Assembly: GCA_963204815.1 (NCBI GenBank)
Contig: CAUJHQ010000149.1
Coordinates: forward strand, 1 to 49,981
Reading direction: 5' to 3'
Length of the DNA stretch: 49,981 bases
Origin: Pseudomonadota bacterium
GTDB taxonomy: Bacteria > Pseudomonadota > Gammaproteobacteria > Burkholderiales > Burkholderiaceae_C
Of this stretch, positions 40,306 to 48,954 are shown piece by piece; within the stretch, counting starts at the first letter, position 1; each line of letters begins with the position of its first letter. Below the pieces are notes generated by a model. That model was not told the origin of the DNA, searched no databases, and was given only the letters and a program-made list of their open reading frames with translations. The position numbers and the translations under genes are program-made.

Positions 40306-41304
40306 ATGAAGGCGATCCTCTGCACCAGCTTCGCCGCCGAACCGCAACTGCAGCTCGGCGAGACGACGGCCCCCACGCCCGGGCCGCATGACGTCGAGGT
40401 CGCGGTGCATGCCGCCGCGGTCAGCTTCATGGACCTGCTGATGGCCCAGGGCCGTTATCAGATGCGGCCGGAACTTCCCTACGTGCCCGGGACCGATGCG
40501 GCCGGCGTGGTCGTGTCGGTCGGTGCCGAGGTCACGCGCTTCCACGTCGGCGATCGCGTCGCCTGCGGCCACTGGCACGGCGCCTGGGCCGAGAGGATGG
40601 TGGCCCCGGAAAGCAGCACGGTGCCGCTGCCGGCGGGCGTCGACTTCCAGACGGCCGCCGCCGTTCGCTACGCCTACGGGACGGCGCGCTATGCGCTCGT
40701 CACGCAGGCCCGTCTGCAGGCCGGCGAAACGCTGTTCGTGACCGGAGCGGCCGGCGGCGTTGGGCTGGCGGCTGTCGACCTGGGACGCCATCTCGGCGCA
40801 CGGGTGATCGCCGGCGTGGGTTCGCGCGACAAGGCGGCTGTCGTGCGCGACCGCGGCGCCGAGCACGTGATCGTCTACACCGAGGAAGACCTGCGCGCGC
40901 GCATCCGGTCGCTGACCGGCGACCGCGGTGTGGATGTGTGCCTCGATCACGTCGGCGGCGACGTGTTCGCCGCCATGGCGCGCTCGATGAACTGGGACGG
41001 CCGCCTGGTGCCCTTGGGCTTCGCCAGCGGGCAGATCCCGAGCGTCGCGGCCAACCTGCCATTGCTGAAGAACTACTCGGTCGTCGGCGCCTACTGGGGC
41101 GCATGGGCCGAGCGCCATCCGCGCGAGAGTGCCGCGGCCGACGAAGCGCTGATGCGCCTGGTGGGGAACGGAGAGTTGCGCCCGCACGTCGGATGCACGA
41201 TGTCCTGGGAGGACTTCGCCGTCGCGCTGGACCTTCTGCGCCGTCGCAAGGCTCAGGGCCGCGTCGTGCTGCAGGTGCTGCAGCCGGGTCAACCGCCGGA
41301 GTGA
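40306..41304 (+). CDS. NADPH:quinone oxidoreductase-like MDR protein
   Basis: A 332-residue medium-chain dehydrogenase/reductase without the structural-zinc cysteines. It has the quinone-reductase N-terminus (MKAILCTSFAAEPQLQL...), YVPGTDAAGVV, a Rossmann motif VTGAAGGVGLAAVDLG (near 145-160), and KNYSVVGAYWG near the C-terminus. It likely reduces an enone or quinone with NADPH. It is coupled to the thioesterase and convergent with the mxa-like operon. Confidence 0.85.
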   Translation: MKAILCTSFAAEPQLQLGETTAPTPGPHDVEVAVHAAAVSFMDLLMAQGRYQMRPELPYVPGTDAAGVVVSVGAEVTRFHVGDRVACGHWHGAWAERMVAPESSTVPLPAGVDFQTAAAVRYAYGTARYALVTQARLQAGETLFVTGAAGGVGLAAVDLGRHLGARVIAGVGSRDKAAVVRDRGAEHVIVYTEEDLRARIRSLTGDRGVDVCLDHVGGDVFAAMARSMNWDGRLVPLGFASGQIPSVAANLPLLKNYSVVGAYWGAWAERHPRESAAADEALMRLVGNGELRPHVGCTMSWEDFAVALDLLRRRKAQGRVVLQVLQPGQPPE

Positions 41305-41391
41305 CGCAGCGACGATGACAAGCGCCTCATCCGTGGCGCTGGCCACGCCACGCCCGGTGCGGCTCCGAACGGTGGCGCTGCGCACGCGCGC

Positions 41392-42357
41392 TCACGGCTG
41401 TCCCGCTCGCGTCGAGTCAAACCCTTGCCGTTGGACCTGTCGCCTCGTCCTCGCGAACGCCAGGTCAGGGACGAACCGCAAGGCCAGCAGTCCAAGCCCC
41501 AGCAGTGCCGGCACCCAGCGCAAGTCCGTGCCGATCGGCCGGGGCTGGGCCAAGGCTGGATCGAGCATCGCTTCCGCCGCGACATCGGTCTTCGCCAGGC
41601 GCCTGTAGCCAAGGCCGAGAAGCTTGCCGAGGGACTGCAGGTGCGGCTCGCGAAGCTCCGAAAGGTGCTCATGGGCCGTGCCGGGCGTTCCGGGCCCGAA
41701 CCTCTGCACGACGTCGGCCGCCGCCCAGAAGCCGATGGGATTGCCATCGCCGTCGAATCGCGGAATCCGTGCGGGCATGTCGCCGCCGACGCCGATGAGC
41801 CAGCCACCCACATCCCCCGGTGTGATGTCTCCCATGGGCGGCGTGACGTCCTTGTTGCGCAGGGGCGGTGACTCCTGCCCATCGGTGAAGAACACGACGC
41901 GCGTTTCCTTGTCGATCGCCCGTGCGGAGCGCATGGCCCAGGTGACGCCCTTGCCGATGTTGCTTGCATTGGCCCAACGCATCTTGCCGTCGATGCGGTC
42001 CAGCGACGCCAGCAAGGCGTCGTAGTTCTCGCACACCTCGATGGGCAGCACCAAGGGCATCACACGGTAGTCCGCAAAGATCGCCCAGCCCACCTTGGAC
42101 CCGCATGGCATGCGGCGCAGCGCCTCACGCGTTGCGGCTTTGGCGAAGGCAAGCCGCGAGACGGCGGCACCTGCCACCGTCTGGTCGTCCACCTCCATGC
42201 TCTGGGTCACGTCGAAGGTCACCAGGTACTGGTACGTCGACCGCTGCAGCGTGATGGGAGGCAACCAGACGGCAACCGCGAGCAGCGTGGCCGCAAGCAC
42301 GATGGGCAGGTTCTGCCGGCTGCCGAGCCCATTCGCGAACCGGCGCCAAGGACTCAC
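41392..42357 (-). CDS. mxaL: MxaL-like von Willebrand factor A protein
   Basis: A 321-residue inner-membrane protein with an N-terminal span (NLPIVLAATLLAVAVWLPP) and a von Willebrand A domain whose metal site reads DVTQSM, close to MxaL. A second span lies near the C-terminus (WVPALLGLGLLALRFV). MxaL is needed for calcium insertion into PQQ methanol dehydrogenase. The GTG start at 42357, after a GGGAG site, overlaps the mxaK stop (GTGA). Assignment is by synteny mxaR-S-A-C-K-L plus domain type. It is the last gene of the operon. Confidence 0.75.
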   Translation of the reverse strand: MSPWRRFANGLGSRQNLPIVLAATLLAVAVWLPPITLQRSTYQYLVTFDVTQSMEVDDQTVAGAAVSRLAFAKAATREALRRMPCGSKVGWAIFADYRVMPLVLPIEVCENYDALLASLDRIDGKMRWANASNIGKGVTWAMRSARAIDKETRVVFFTDGQESPPLRNKDVTPPMGDITPGDVGGWLIGVGGDMPARIPRFDGDGNPIGFWAAADVVQRFGPGTPGTAHEHLSELREPHLQSLGKLLGLGYRRLAKTDVAAEAMLDPALAQPRPIGTDLRWVPALLGLGLLALRFVPDLAFARTRRQVQRQGFDSTRAGQP

Positions 42358-42959
42358 GGCAGGTCTCCCGGCGTCATGCCGCGCAGAGAAACGCTGCGGC
42401 GCTCGACAGGCTGGTTGTTCTCCTCGGCAGTGCTTTCCTGTTCCTCCGGTGCAGCGCGCAGTGCACGTTCGAGGTTGTAGCGGGCATCCCAGTCCTGCGG
42501 CTCGGCGCGCAGCAGGTCCCGGTAGCGCTGCTTCGCCAGTTCAACCAAGGGCCCCGCGTCGGCCCGGGTGCCCCCCGCGAGCGCCTGGCGCAGGTACATG
42601 TTGCCCAGGTTGTACTGGGCGTGGCGGCTCACGGTGTCGCTCTGGCCGGGCTCCAGCAGGCCGCTGTAGACCTTGAACGCCTCGTCGAACGCACCGGCCT
42701 TCGAAAGTGCCGTCGCTTGGGCCAGGCGCACCAGTCGCGGTGCGTCACGAGCGACGGTCGCGTCCGGGCCGGACGCGGCGGATGCCTGTGGTGCGGCCGA
42801 CGCCGCCAGCGCGGGAGCGCCGGCTGGCGACCGTGCAGCGGCCATGATGTTCCGGTTCAACTGCACCGTCTGCTGCAGCCGAACCCCCTGCACGACGGAG
42901 AGCGTGGCCACCGCCACGGCCACCAGGCCGAACAGTGCGTGCACCGAAACTCGTTTCAT
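42354..42959 (-). CDS. mxaK: MxaK-like protein
   Basis: A 201-residue protein with one N-terminal span (ALFGLVAVAVATLSVVQGV) and a TPR-like repeat region (LSKAGAFDEAFKVYSGLL, QYNLGNMYLRQAL, RYNLERALRAA), as in MxaK. MxaK works with MxaA and MxaL in calcium loading of methanol dehydrogenase in the periplasm. ATG at 42959 overlaps the mxaC stop and the GTG of mxaL overlaps its own stop, so the genes are tightly coupled. The name is by synteny. Confidence 0.72.
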   Translation of the reverse strand: MKRVSVHALFGLVAVAVATLSVVQGVRLQQTVQLNRNIMAAARSPAGAPALAASAAPQASAASGPDATVARDAPRLVRLAQATALSKAGAFDEAFKVYSGLLEPGQSDTVSRHAQYNLGNMYLRQALAGGTRADAGPLVELAKQRYRDLLRAEPQDWDARYNLERALRAAPEEQESTAEENNQPVERRSVSLRGMTPGDLP

Positions 42960-43963
42960 GGAACGGCCTGCCAGTTCTGCAGCTGAAGTGCGCGGCAGGC
43001 GAGCAGCCCCACGCAGCACAGGAGTGCGGCAAGGTAGCAGCCGGCGCTGTAGTCCAGCCGCGGCACCTGTTGGAAGTAGGTGAGGGGGAAGTTCTGCTGG
43101 CGGTCGATCTCGGTAACGGCGGAGGCCATCGCCTCGGGATCGTCGGTCTGGTAGAGGTGATACGGCGTCGCCAGGGTCTTGAAGAAGGCGTGCAGCGCCG
43201 TCTCCTCTTCGGAGTCCATCGAGCCTGCGGTGGCTTGGGTGAGGTCGGGCGAGTTCGGACCGCTTCGGATGTAGATCCAGTGCAGTCCGATCCGATGCCG
43301 CGACAGGCCGGACGCGATACGCTGGCGCTGCGACTCGTCGAGCCGCGCCCCGCCGTCGGAGACGACGATGACGATGCGGCTTCCGGAGTACGGGCGGCCT
43401 TCGAACTGGTCGATGGCCGCGAGCAGCGCCCGACCCATCAGCGTGTCGGGCAGGCCGCGCCCGATGGCCGTGGCCTGCAAGCCGGCCTGCACGGTGCTGT
43501 GGTCCTGCGTGAACGGCGCCACCAGCATGGGGCTGGTGCTGAAGGTCATCAGCGCAAAGCGGTCGTCAGGCCGGCGGGCAACGAAGTCGCTCAGCAGGCC
43601 GCGGACCACCTGGATCTTCGTCGGCATGCTGGCATTGAACTGTCCACCGGCCTTCACGTCCTTCGGCAGCAGGTTGGCGTCCATGCTGGAACTGCGGTCC
43701 ATCAGGATCAGCACTTCGGCACCCTTGCCGGTGCGCAGGACCTGGGTTCCGCTCTTGCCCGGCCCGGCCAGTCCCAGGATGGCGGCCACCATCGCCCCGC
43801 AGGCAAACGCCCGCCAGAGGAAACCGGCGGCGCGGCCCCAGGGATCGGGCGGCAGCCAGGCGACCGCGGAGAAACGCAGCGTGTCGCTGCGGCGCCGCAG
43901 CAGCGGCAGCGCGGCCAGCGGAAGCAGCAGCAGCCACCACGGTTGCAGGAGATCGAATCCCAT
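42956..43963 (-). CDS. mxaC: MxaC-like von Willebrand factor A protein
   Basis: A 335-residue membrane protein: N-terminal membrane segments (DLLQPWWLLLLPLAALPLL and FLWRAFACGAMVAAILGLA), a von Willebrand A domain with an intact metal site MDRSSSMD, and a C-terminal span (YLAALLCCVGLLACRAL). This layout is that of MxaC and of BatA/BatB aerotolerance proteins; the surrounding order mxaS-mxaA-mxaC-mxaK-mxaL favours MxaC. The ATG at 43963 lies seven bases after the mxaA-like stop. Confidence 0.75.
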   Translation of the reverse strand: MGFDLLQPWWLLLLPLAALPLLRRRSDTLRFSAVAWLPPDPWGRAAGFLWRAFACGAMVAAILGLAGPGKSGTQVLRTGKGAEVLILMDRSSSMDANLLPKDVKAGGQFNASMPTKIQVVRGLLSDFVARRPDDRFALMTFSTSPMLVAPFTQDHSTVQAGLQATAIGRGLPDTLMGRALLAAIDQFEGRPYSGSRIVIVVSDGGARLDESQRQRIASGLSRHRIGLHWIYIRSGPNSPDLTQATAGSMDSEEETALHAFFKTLATPYHLYQTDDPEAMASAVTEIDRQQNFPLTYFQQVPRLDYSAGCYLAALLCCVGLLACRALQLQNWQAVP

Positions 43964-43970
43964 GCAGCCC

Positions 43971-44855
43971 TCAGGCGCGGTGGCGACGCTCGGCATCGCG
44001 CAGCGCGAGCGCCAGCTGCCGCAGCGAAAGCTCACCCGGGGCCGCACCGGCCAGGGTGGCGAAGAAGCGCTGCTCGGAGTGGCGGAAGAAGGCCTCGAGG
44101 TCCGACGAAAGCGGCTGCAGGTGCGGCGCTTCCGCCAGCAGGCGGGGCAGCGAGCGACCGTGCACGACGCGGCCCGCGGTGGCGTTGAGCGCCTGGTGCA
44201 GTGCCAGCCACGCAGGCGCGCTCGTGGGATCGACGCGCCGGATCTCCTCCCAGGCCCGTGCGAACGGAAGCCGATGCGCTTCCCTGTGGTTCCGCCAGGC
44301 CCACCAGCCGCCCCACGCGAGCAGTACCGCGGCCAGTGCAGCGAGCGTCCTCATGAAGTCTCGCTCCAGCCCCGCCGTCGCCTGGGGCGCCACCGGGCGG
44401 TCCGGTCGCAAGGCTTGCAGGGCGCCCTGGTCGTACGTCGCGGCCGGGGTCAACGGCCCGACGCTGACCGGCCACGCCGGGACCTGAAGCGGACCGGCGT
44501 CGGTGGCCAGCGACTCCGCCGGAATCGAAGTCAGGGTCAGCGCGCGCGGCCCGTTGATGACCTGGTACTCGATGACCAACCAGCGCGCGCCGAGCTCGTC
44601 CGTCTCGATGCGGCTGGCGCGCCGTTCGAGGAACACGTTGACCCGATCGGCTGCCGGCATCGCCGAGGGTTGGACCTCGCGGCCTTCGCGCAGCAGCCGC
44701 ACGCGCTGCGTGAGCACATCTCCGAGCACATGGCCGAAGCTGCGCGGTTGCTCGACCGTCGCGACCGGAACTGCGTCCGCCGCCACCGTGGGCTGCGCGA
44801 AGGCCAGCCACGCCACCAGGAGCAAGGAGCCACGGGACATTCGGCGCGCGTTCAA
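43971..44855 (-). CDS. mxaA: MxaA-like exported protein
   Basis: About 294 residues with a signal peptide (SRGSLLLVAWLAFAQPTVAA), a mostly beta periplasmic region rich in prolines and containing WLVIEYQVINGP, one membrane span (TLAALAAVLLAWGGWWAW), and a cytoplasmic tail. MxaA is required for calcium insertion into MxaF. I place the start at TTG 44855, which overlaps the upstream stop (TTGA) and has a GGAGG ribosome site seven bases before it. ATG 44840 is a shorter alternative with no good site. Identification is by operon order and topology. Confidence 0.7.
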   Translation of the reverse strand: MNARRMSRGSLLLVAWLAFAQPTVAADAVPVATVEQPRSFGHVLGDVLTQRVRLLREGREVQPSAMPAADRVNVFLERRASRIETDELGARWLVIEYQVINGPRALTLTSIPAESLATDAGPLQVPAWPVSVGPLTPAATYDQGALQALRPDRPVAPQATAGLERDFMRTLAALAAVLLAWGGWWAWRNHREAHRLPFARAWEEIRRVDPTSAPAWLALHQALNATAGRVVHGRSLPRLLAEAPHLQPLSSDLEAFFRHSEQRFFATLAGAAPGELSLRQLALALRDAERRHRA

Positions 44856-45745
44856 ACCACGGCCTCCATGAAGTGTCTTGTCAGGGCCTCGGCATCGAAC
44901 CGGCCCTCCAGGTGGAACGGCGCCAGCCCGTGCGTGCTGAAGACCGCGTGCAGCGCAGCCCGGCGCGCCGCCACCGCGTCCGCCCACTGTCGCCGGAAGG
45001 GTTCGCGCATCCACAGGGTGCGGCGTACGCCGGTCTCCGCATCGCTGAGGGCCACGAGCGCGTGCGCCGAAGGCGGTTCGGTCTCGGCCGGGTCCCACAC
45101 GACGATGGGCACCACGCACGACGGGGTCAGCTGTTCGAGAACCGCATGCAGGGGTTGCAGCGGCCAGTGGAAGTCCGACACCAGGAAGACCAGCCCTTGG
45201 CGACCCGACAGTGGCGCGATCGCCTGGCCGAGGGCTTCCACGGTCTGCTCGTGCGAGCGGTCGTGCTGATACGCCGATTCCGCTTCGCACCGCCGAAGCG
45301 CTTCGGCCATCGCGAGGCCCGCCCCGCGGCTGTGGCGCGCGGGCGTGAAGAGGTCTTCGCGCAGGCCGTGGTCGAAGGCCAGCAGGCCCAGCGGGTCACC
45401 GGTGCGAAAGGCGCTGTGGCCGAGCGCCTCGATGAAGTCGGCCACGACGTCGAGCTTGCTGCGCCGTGCGCCGAAGTGCATCGACGCCGACACGTCGACG
45501 ACCGCGTGCACCGGGGCGGCCACACGCTGCCGCTGGATGCGGACCAGCCAATCGCCCCGAACGTCGCGAACGCTGGCGCGCAGGTCCAGGCGGCGCGGGT
45601 CCGGGTGGTCCAGCAGGCGGCGGTGCGCCGCGAAGGTCTGTCCGGCACCGAGGCTGCTGCCCCGGTGGGCGCCAGGCCGTTGCCCGCCGAAGGTGGCCGG
45701 CAGCCGGTAGTGGAACTCCTGCGGCTGGTGCGTCGCCCCACTCAC
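44852..45745 (-). CDS. mxaS: MxaS-like DUF58 protein
   Basis: A 297-residue protein of the DUF58/von Willebrand A kind: VVDVSASMHFG gives the metal-site motif and GLVFLVSDFHWP is the second core strand. It partners MoxR-type ATPases. In mxa operons MxaS follows MxaR and precedes MxaA, as here. The GTG start at 45745 overlaps the mxaR stop (GTGA). The open frame runs further upstream only inside mxaR. Confidence 0.78.
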   Translation of the reverse strand: MSGATHQPQEFHYRLPATFGGQRPGAHRGSSLGAGQTFAAHRRLLDHPDPRRLDLRASVRDVRGDWLVRIQRQRVAAPVHAVVDVSASMHFGARRSKLDVVADFIEALGHSAFRTGDPLGLLAFDHGLREDLFTPARHSRGAGLAMAEALRRCEAESAYQHDRSHEQTVEALGQAIAPLSGRQGLVFLVSDFHWPLQPLHAVLEQLTPSCVVPIVVWDPAETEPPSAHALVALSDAETGVRRTLWMREPFRRQWADAVAARRAALHAVFSTHGLAPFHLEGRFDAEALTRHFMEAVV

Positions 45746-46764
45746 GGTGCGGCGACCTTGTCGATGATCTTCTGCACCAGGGCCGGTGCCAGTTCGGCGC
45801 GCCGCAGCTCGTACACCGGCGTGAAGAAGACGCGGTGCGCGAGGACGGAGGGCAGCACCGCCAGCACGTCGTCCGGAACCAGGTGCGTGCGCCCTTCGAG
45901 CCACGCGACGACGCGCGAGGCACGCAGCAGCGCGCTCATGCCCCGGGGGCTGGCCCCCGCGAGCACCAGGCGACGTATGTCCACGCCCTCGAGCTGAATG
46001 CCGAAACGCAGCGGGTCTTCGCTCGCCTCCCAGAGGTCGAGCACGTAGCGTTCGATCGTCTCGCTGCTGGTCACCATCGACTGGATCAGTGCGCCGATCG
46101 CATTGAGCTGATCGGACGGGAGCATCGCGGCCGGCACCCGCTCGATCAGCGCGTCGACGTCGTGGAAGGCCGTGTCGAAGACCAGCGACCGGCGGATGCC
46201 GCGATCGGTGGGCTTGCTCATGTTCAGTTCGAACATGAACCGGTCGCGTGCCGCCGAGGCCAGTTCGAAGGTCTCTTCCTTCTCCACCTTGTTGCGGTCG
46301 GCGAACACCGTCATGTGAGGAAATCGATGCTCCCGATTGAAGGCGGAGACGGTGCGTTCGGCCATGGCGCGCAGCAGCAGCGACTGCACCTGCGGGCGGG
46401 CGCGGTTGATCTCGTTGAAGAAGAAGGTGGTGAGCCGCTCGCCGTGGCGCAGCAGCGGGCCGGGATCGATGCGCGGCCGGCCTTCGGCGTCGACATACGT
46501 GTGGTAGATCAGGTCGCCCGGCATCAGGTCCACGGTGCCCTCGACGCGTTCGAAGTCGCCGCCGACGGCCCGCGCGAAGGCGCGCAGCACGGTCGTCTTG
46601 CCGACCCCGACGTCGCCTTCCAGCAGCACGTGGCCGCGGGCGAAGGTGGCGACGTTGATGAGGCGGATGGTCTGCGCCTGGCCGATCACGGCCTTGGCCA
46701 CCTCGGTTTCGAGGCGCAAGGCCAGTTCGCGCCAGTCCTGGAGTTCTCGTTCCCGGTTCATCAT
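45742..46764 (-). CDS. mxaR: MxaR-like MoxR AAA+ ATPase
   Basis: A 340-residue AAA+ ATPase of the MoxR family. Walker A GDVGVGKT lies at 50-57 and Walker B TFFFNEINRARPQVQ near 120. The sensor region reads FADRNKVEKEETFELASAARDRFMF, where other MoxR proteins usually have an ATQNP-type segment; this variant is a feature I associate with MxaR. The C-terminal AAA lid contains GASPRGMSALLRASR. MoxR ATPases act as chaperones with DUF58/VWA partners, here the next genes. In methylotrophs MxaR supports methanol dehydrogenase maturation. Confidence 0.82.
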   Translation of the reverse strand: MMNRERELQDWRELALRLETEVAKAVIGQAQTIRLINVATFARGHVLLEGDVGVGKTTVLRAFARAVGGDFERVEGTVDLMPGDLIYHTYVDAEGRPRIDPGPLLRHGERLTTFFFNEINRARPQVQSLLLRAMAERTVSAFNREHRFPHMTVFADRNKVEKEETFELASAARDRFMFELNMSKPTDRGIRRSLVFDTAFHDVDALIERVPAAMLPSDQLNAIGALIQSMVTSSETIERYVLDLWEASEDPLRFGIQLEGVDIRRLVLAGASPRGMSALLRASRVVAWLEGRTHLVPDDVLAVLPSVLAHRVFFTPVYELRRAELAPALVQKIIDKVAAP

Positions 46765-46879
46765 CGAATTGCGTTGATCAGAAGAGGCGCAGAGGTCCCC
46801 GCCGTGTGCCTGCCGGCACCGGCCGAAGCAAGGCGGGGGAACGATTCGTCAGCGCGAAGGCGCTGGCGCGGGGGGCGGG

Positions 46880-47572
46880 TCAGTCATTCGTGCGACCGGT
46901 GGGCACGGGGAACGGCAGTGCCGAGGTCACGTCGTCCACACGAACCAGGCCGAGGCTCAGTGCAAACCAGACGAGTTGGGCATCGGTTCGCACGCCGATC
47001 TTGCTCTTGATGGCGTAGTGGTAGTTGCGAACCGTCTTCTCGCTCAGGTTCAAGGTGTCGGCGATGGCATCGCTGGTGTGCCCCGACGCCACCAGGCGAA
47101 GGATCTCGACTTCGCGGGCGCCCAGTTCATCCAGCACGGCCATCGGGTCCGCCAGACGCTGCGTGGCGATGGCCTGGCGCGTGTCGTCGCACAGCGCCTG
47201 CTCGCCTTGCGCCACGGCGGTGACGGCGCGAATCAGCTCCTTCGGGCCGCTGCTCTTGGTGACGTAGCCCCACGCTCCGGCCTCCAGGACCTTCAGCGCC
47301 ATCGAGGCGCCGCTGTGCATCGTCACCATCAGCACCCGCGCATCCGCATCGCGCTGGCGGATGTGGCGCAGCGCATCGAGACCGCTGGCGCCAGGCAGCA
47401 GCATGTCCATCACGACCACATCGGGTTGGTGACGGCAGAAGGCCTCGTAGGCGCTGTCGGCGTCCACGGCCTCGGCGCAGACGGTGAAGCCCGGTTGCCG
47501 TTCGAGCAGGCGACGATAGCCCTCGCGGACCACCGGGTGATCGTCCACCAGAAGGATCGACACCGGCTTCAT
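46880..47572 (-). CDS. NarL-family response regulator (MoxX-like)
   Basis: A 230-residue regulator. The receiver domain has phospho-acceptor D56 (VVVMDMLLP), acidic residues near D10-D11 and a conserved lysine (YVTKSSG). The C-terminal LuxR/NarL-type helix-turn-helix has ILRLVASGHTSDAIADTLNLSEKTVRNY. The ATG overlaps the kinase stop (ATGA), so the pair is coupled. Upstream position next to an mxaRSACKL block resembles the MoxYX/MxaYX systems that control methanol dehydrogenase genes in Paracoccus and other methylotrophs; the role here is inferred. Confidence 0.85.
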   Translation of the reverse strand: MKPVSILLVDDHPVVREGYRRLLERQPGFTVCAEAVDADSAYEAFCRHQPDVVVMDMLLPGASGLDALRHIRQRDADARVLMVTMHSGASMALKVLEAGAWGYVTKSSGPKELIRAVTAVAQGEQALCDDTRQAIATQRLADPMAVLDELGAREVEILRLVASGHTSDAIADTLNLSEKTVRNYHYAIKSKIGVRTDAQLVWFALSLGLVRVDDVTSALPFPVPTGRTND

Positions 47573-48954
47573 GCGGCCGCCCGCCCGGCGTGCGCGTCGT
47601 TGGCGGCCAGCGGGATCACCGCCGCCACACGGATGCCGCGCAGGGCGTCGTGGATCGACAAGGTGCCGCCGAGCGCAGCCAGGCGCTCCCGCAGGCCCGG
47701 GAGGCCGTGGCCACCGGGTCGGCCCATGTGGGCGGCCTTCCCGCCCCCATCGTCTTCCACGGTGACCGCGACAGCCCGGCCGTCCTGCGCAACACGCAAC
47801 GCCACCTGTCGCGGCGAGCCGTGCCGAGCCGCGTTGTTGAGGCACTCCTGTGCGATGCGGTAGACATCGATCGCGATGGGTCGCGGCAGAGCGGCGATCT
47901 CGCCGCTGACCGTCAGCTGGAACACCGAGCGCGATGCGGTCTGCAGGTTGTGTTCGTTCACCAGCTGGCGCAGGCTGGCTTCGAGCCCGATCTCCTCGAT
48001 GTCCTGCGTGCGCAGGCGGACGAGCGCACTGCGCAGTGTCTTCATCATCCGGGACTGGACGCGGCCGATGGCCTGTGCTTCCTCGACGATGTCCTGTCGG
48101 TCGATCGGGGCACCGGCTTCGATGGACGCGGCCAGCGCGGCTGTCGCGGCCAGGCACTGGCCGAACTCGTCGTGCAGGTCTCGCGCCAGTGCCCGACGCT
48201 CGACCTCCTGGACCTCGAGCAGCCGTGTCGTCAGGGCGTTGCGTTCATCGTTCGTGCGCGACAGCTCGCCGGCAAGCTGGTTCACTGCACCCGCGATGGA
48301 CGAAAACTCCGCGGTGCGGAAGGTCGGCAGGCGCCACGCCAGATCACCGCGCTGCAGACGCCGCAGGCCATCGACGATCGCGCGAGCCGGCCGCAACGTG
48401 CGGCCGATCATGAAGGCCGCCAGCGTCGCAATGGCAGCGGCCATGCCGGCCGCGATGGCCGCCACCACGGAGATCTGGCGCCATGCCTGGCGGGTGGCCG
48501 CGCCGCGGTCGGGTGTGTTGACGATGGTCCCTGCGGCGGGATCACGCGCGAAGAACGGACGCTCGACCGAGGTGTCACCGGGGAAGAGCGCGTCGTAGGC
48601 TTGGACGAACCAGCCAGGGGCGGTGGGTCCGAGCGCGGACGTCTGGCTGCACAGCGTCTGTGGCGCCTCACCGCGCAACGCGAACGTGACGCAGACGCCG
48701 GGAGCAATGAGGTTCAGCGTCGCGAACGACTGCCACTCCGGTGCGGGCGTGTTGAGGCCGGTGCGCCCGCGTCCCCGCCACAACTGTTCCTGCCAGTACA
48801 GACCTTCGAGGTGCTGGCCCACCCGGGCAGCGGACAGTTCGGCTTCCCGCTCCACGGACCGATGCGCGTCGAACACGATCCACGCGATGGCCGTGACGAG
48901 ACACGCTGCCGTGATCGCGAACAGGCGGACGACGAGTTGGGGCAGCAGGTTCAT
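47569..48954 (-). CDS. NarX/UhpB-type sensor histidine kinase (MoxY-like)
   Basis: A 461-residue membrane kinase. Two spans (about 9-28 and 162-184) flank a periplasmic sensor of about 130 residues, followed by a HAMP domain (RTLRPARAIVDGLRRLQRG) and a HisKA_3 domain with H261 (ALARDLHDEFGQ). The C-terminal ATPase domain has the RIAQECLNNAARHG, DDGGG and GLPGLRERLAALGG motifs. It is translationally coupled to the NarL-type regulator. Two sensor cysteines (C88 and C102) could form a disulfide. Likely upstream signal for the mxa-like operon. Confidence 0.87.
   Translation of the reverse strand: MNLLPQLVVRLFAITAACLVTAIAWIVFDAHRSVEREAELSAARVGQHLEGLYWQEQLWRGRGRTGLNTPAPEWQSFATLNLIAPGVCVTFALRGEAPQTLCSQTSALGPTAPGWFVQAYDALFPGDTSVERPFFARDPAAGTIVNTPDRGAATRQAWRQISVVAAIAAGMAAAIATLAAFMIGRTLRPARAIVDGLRRLQRGDLAWRLPTFRTAEFSSIAGAVNQLAGELSRTNDERNALTTRLLEVQEVERRALARDLHDEFGQCLAATAALAASIEAGAPIDRQDIVEEAQAIGRVQSRMMKTLRSALVRLRTQDIEEIGLEASLRQLVNEHNLQTASRSVFQLTVSGEIAALPRPIAIDVYRIAQECLNNAARHGSPRQVALRVAQDGRAVAVTVEDDGGGKAAHMGRPGGHGLPGLRERLAALGGTLSIHDALRGIRVAAVIPLAANDAHAGRAAA

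Noticed and set aside
41392..46764. Reading the VWA/MoxR operon as a Bat (aerotolerance) operon
   Set aside because: Bat operons also carry MoxR, DUF58 and VWA genes, but the exported single-span protein, the TPR-like protein and the second VWA gene with a DVTQSM site follow the mxaA-C-K-L order, and a NarL-type pair precedes it. Kept as an alternative only.
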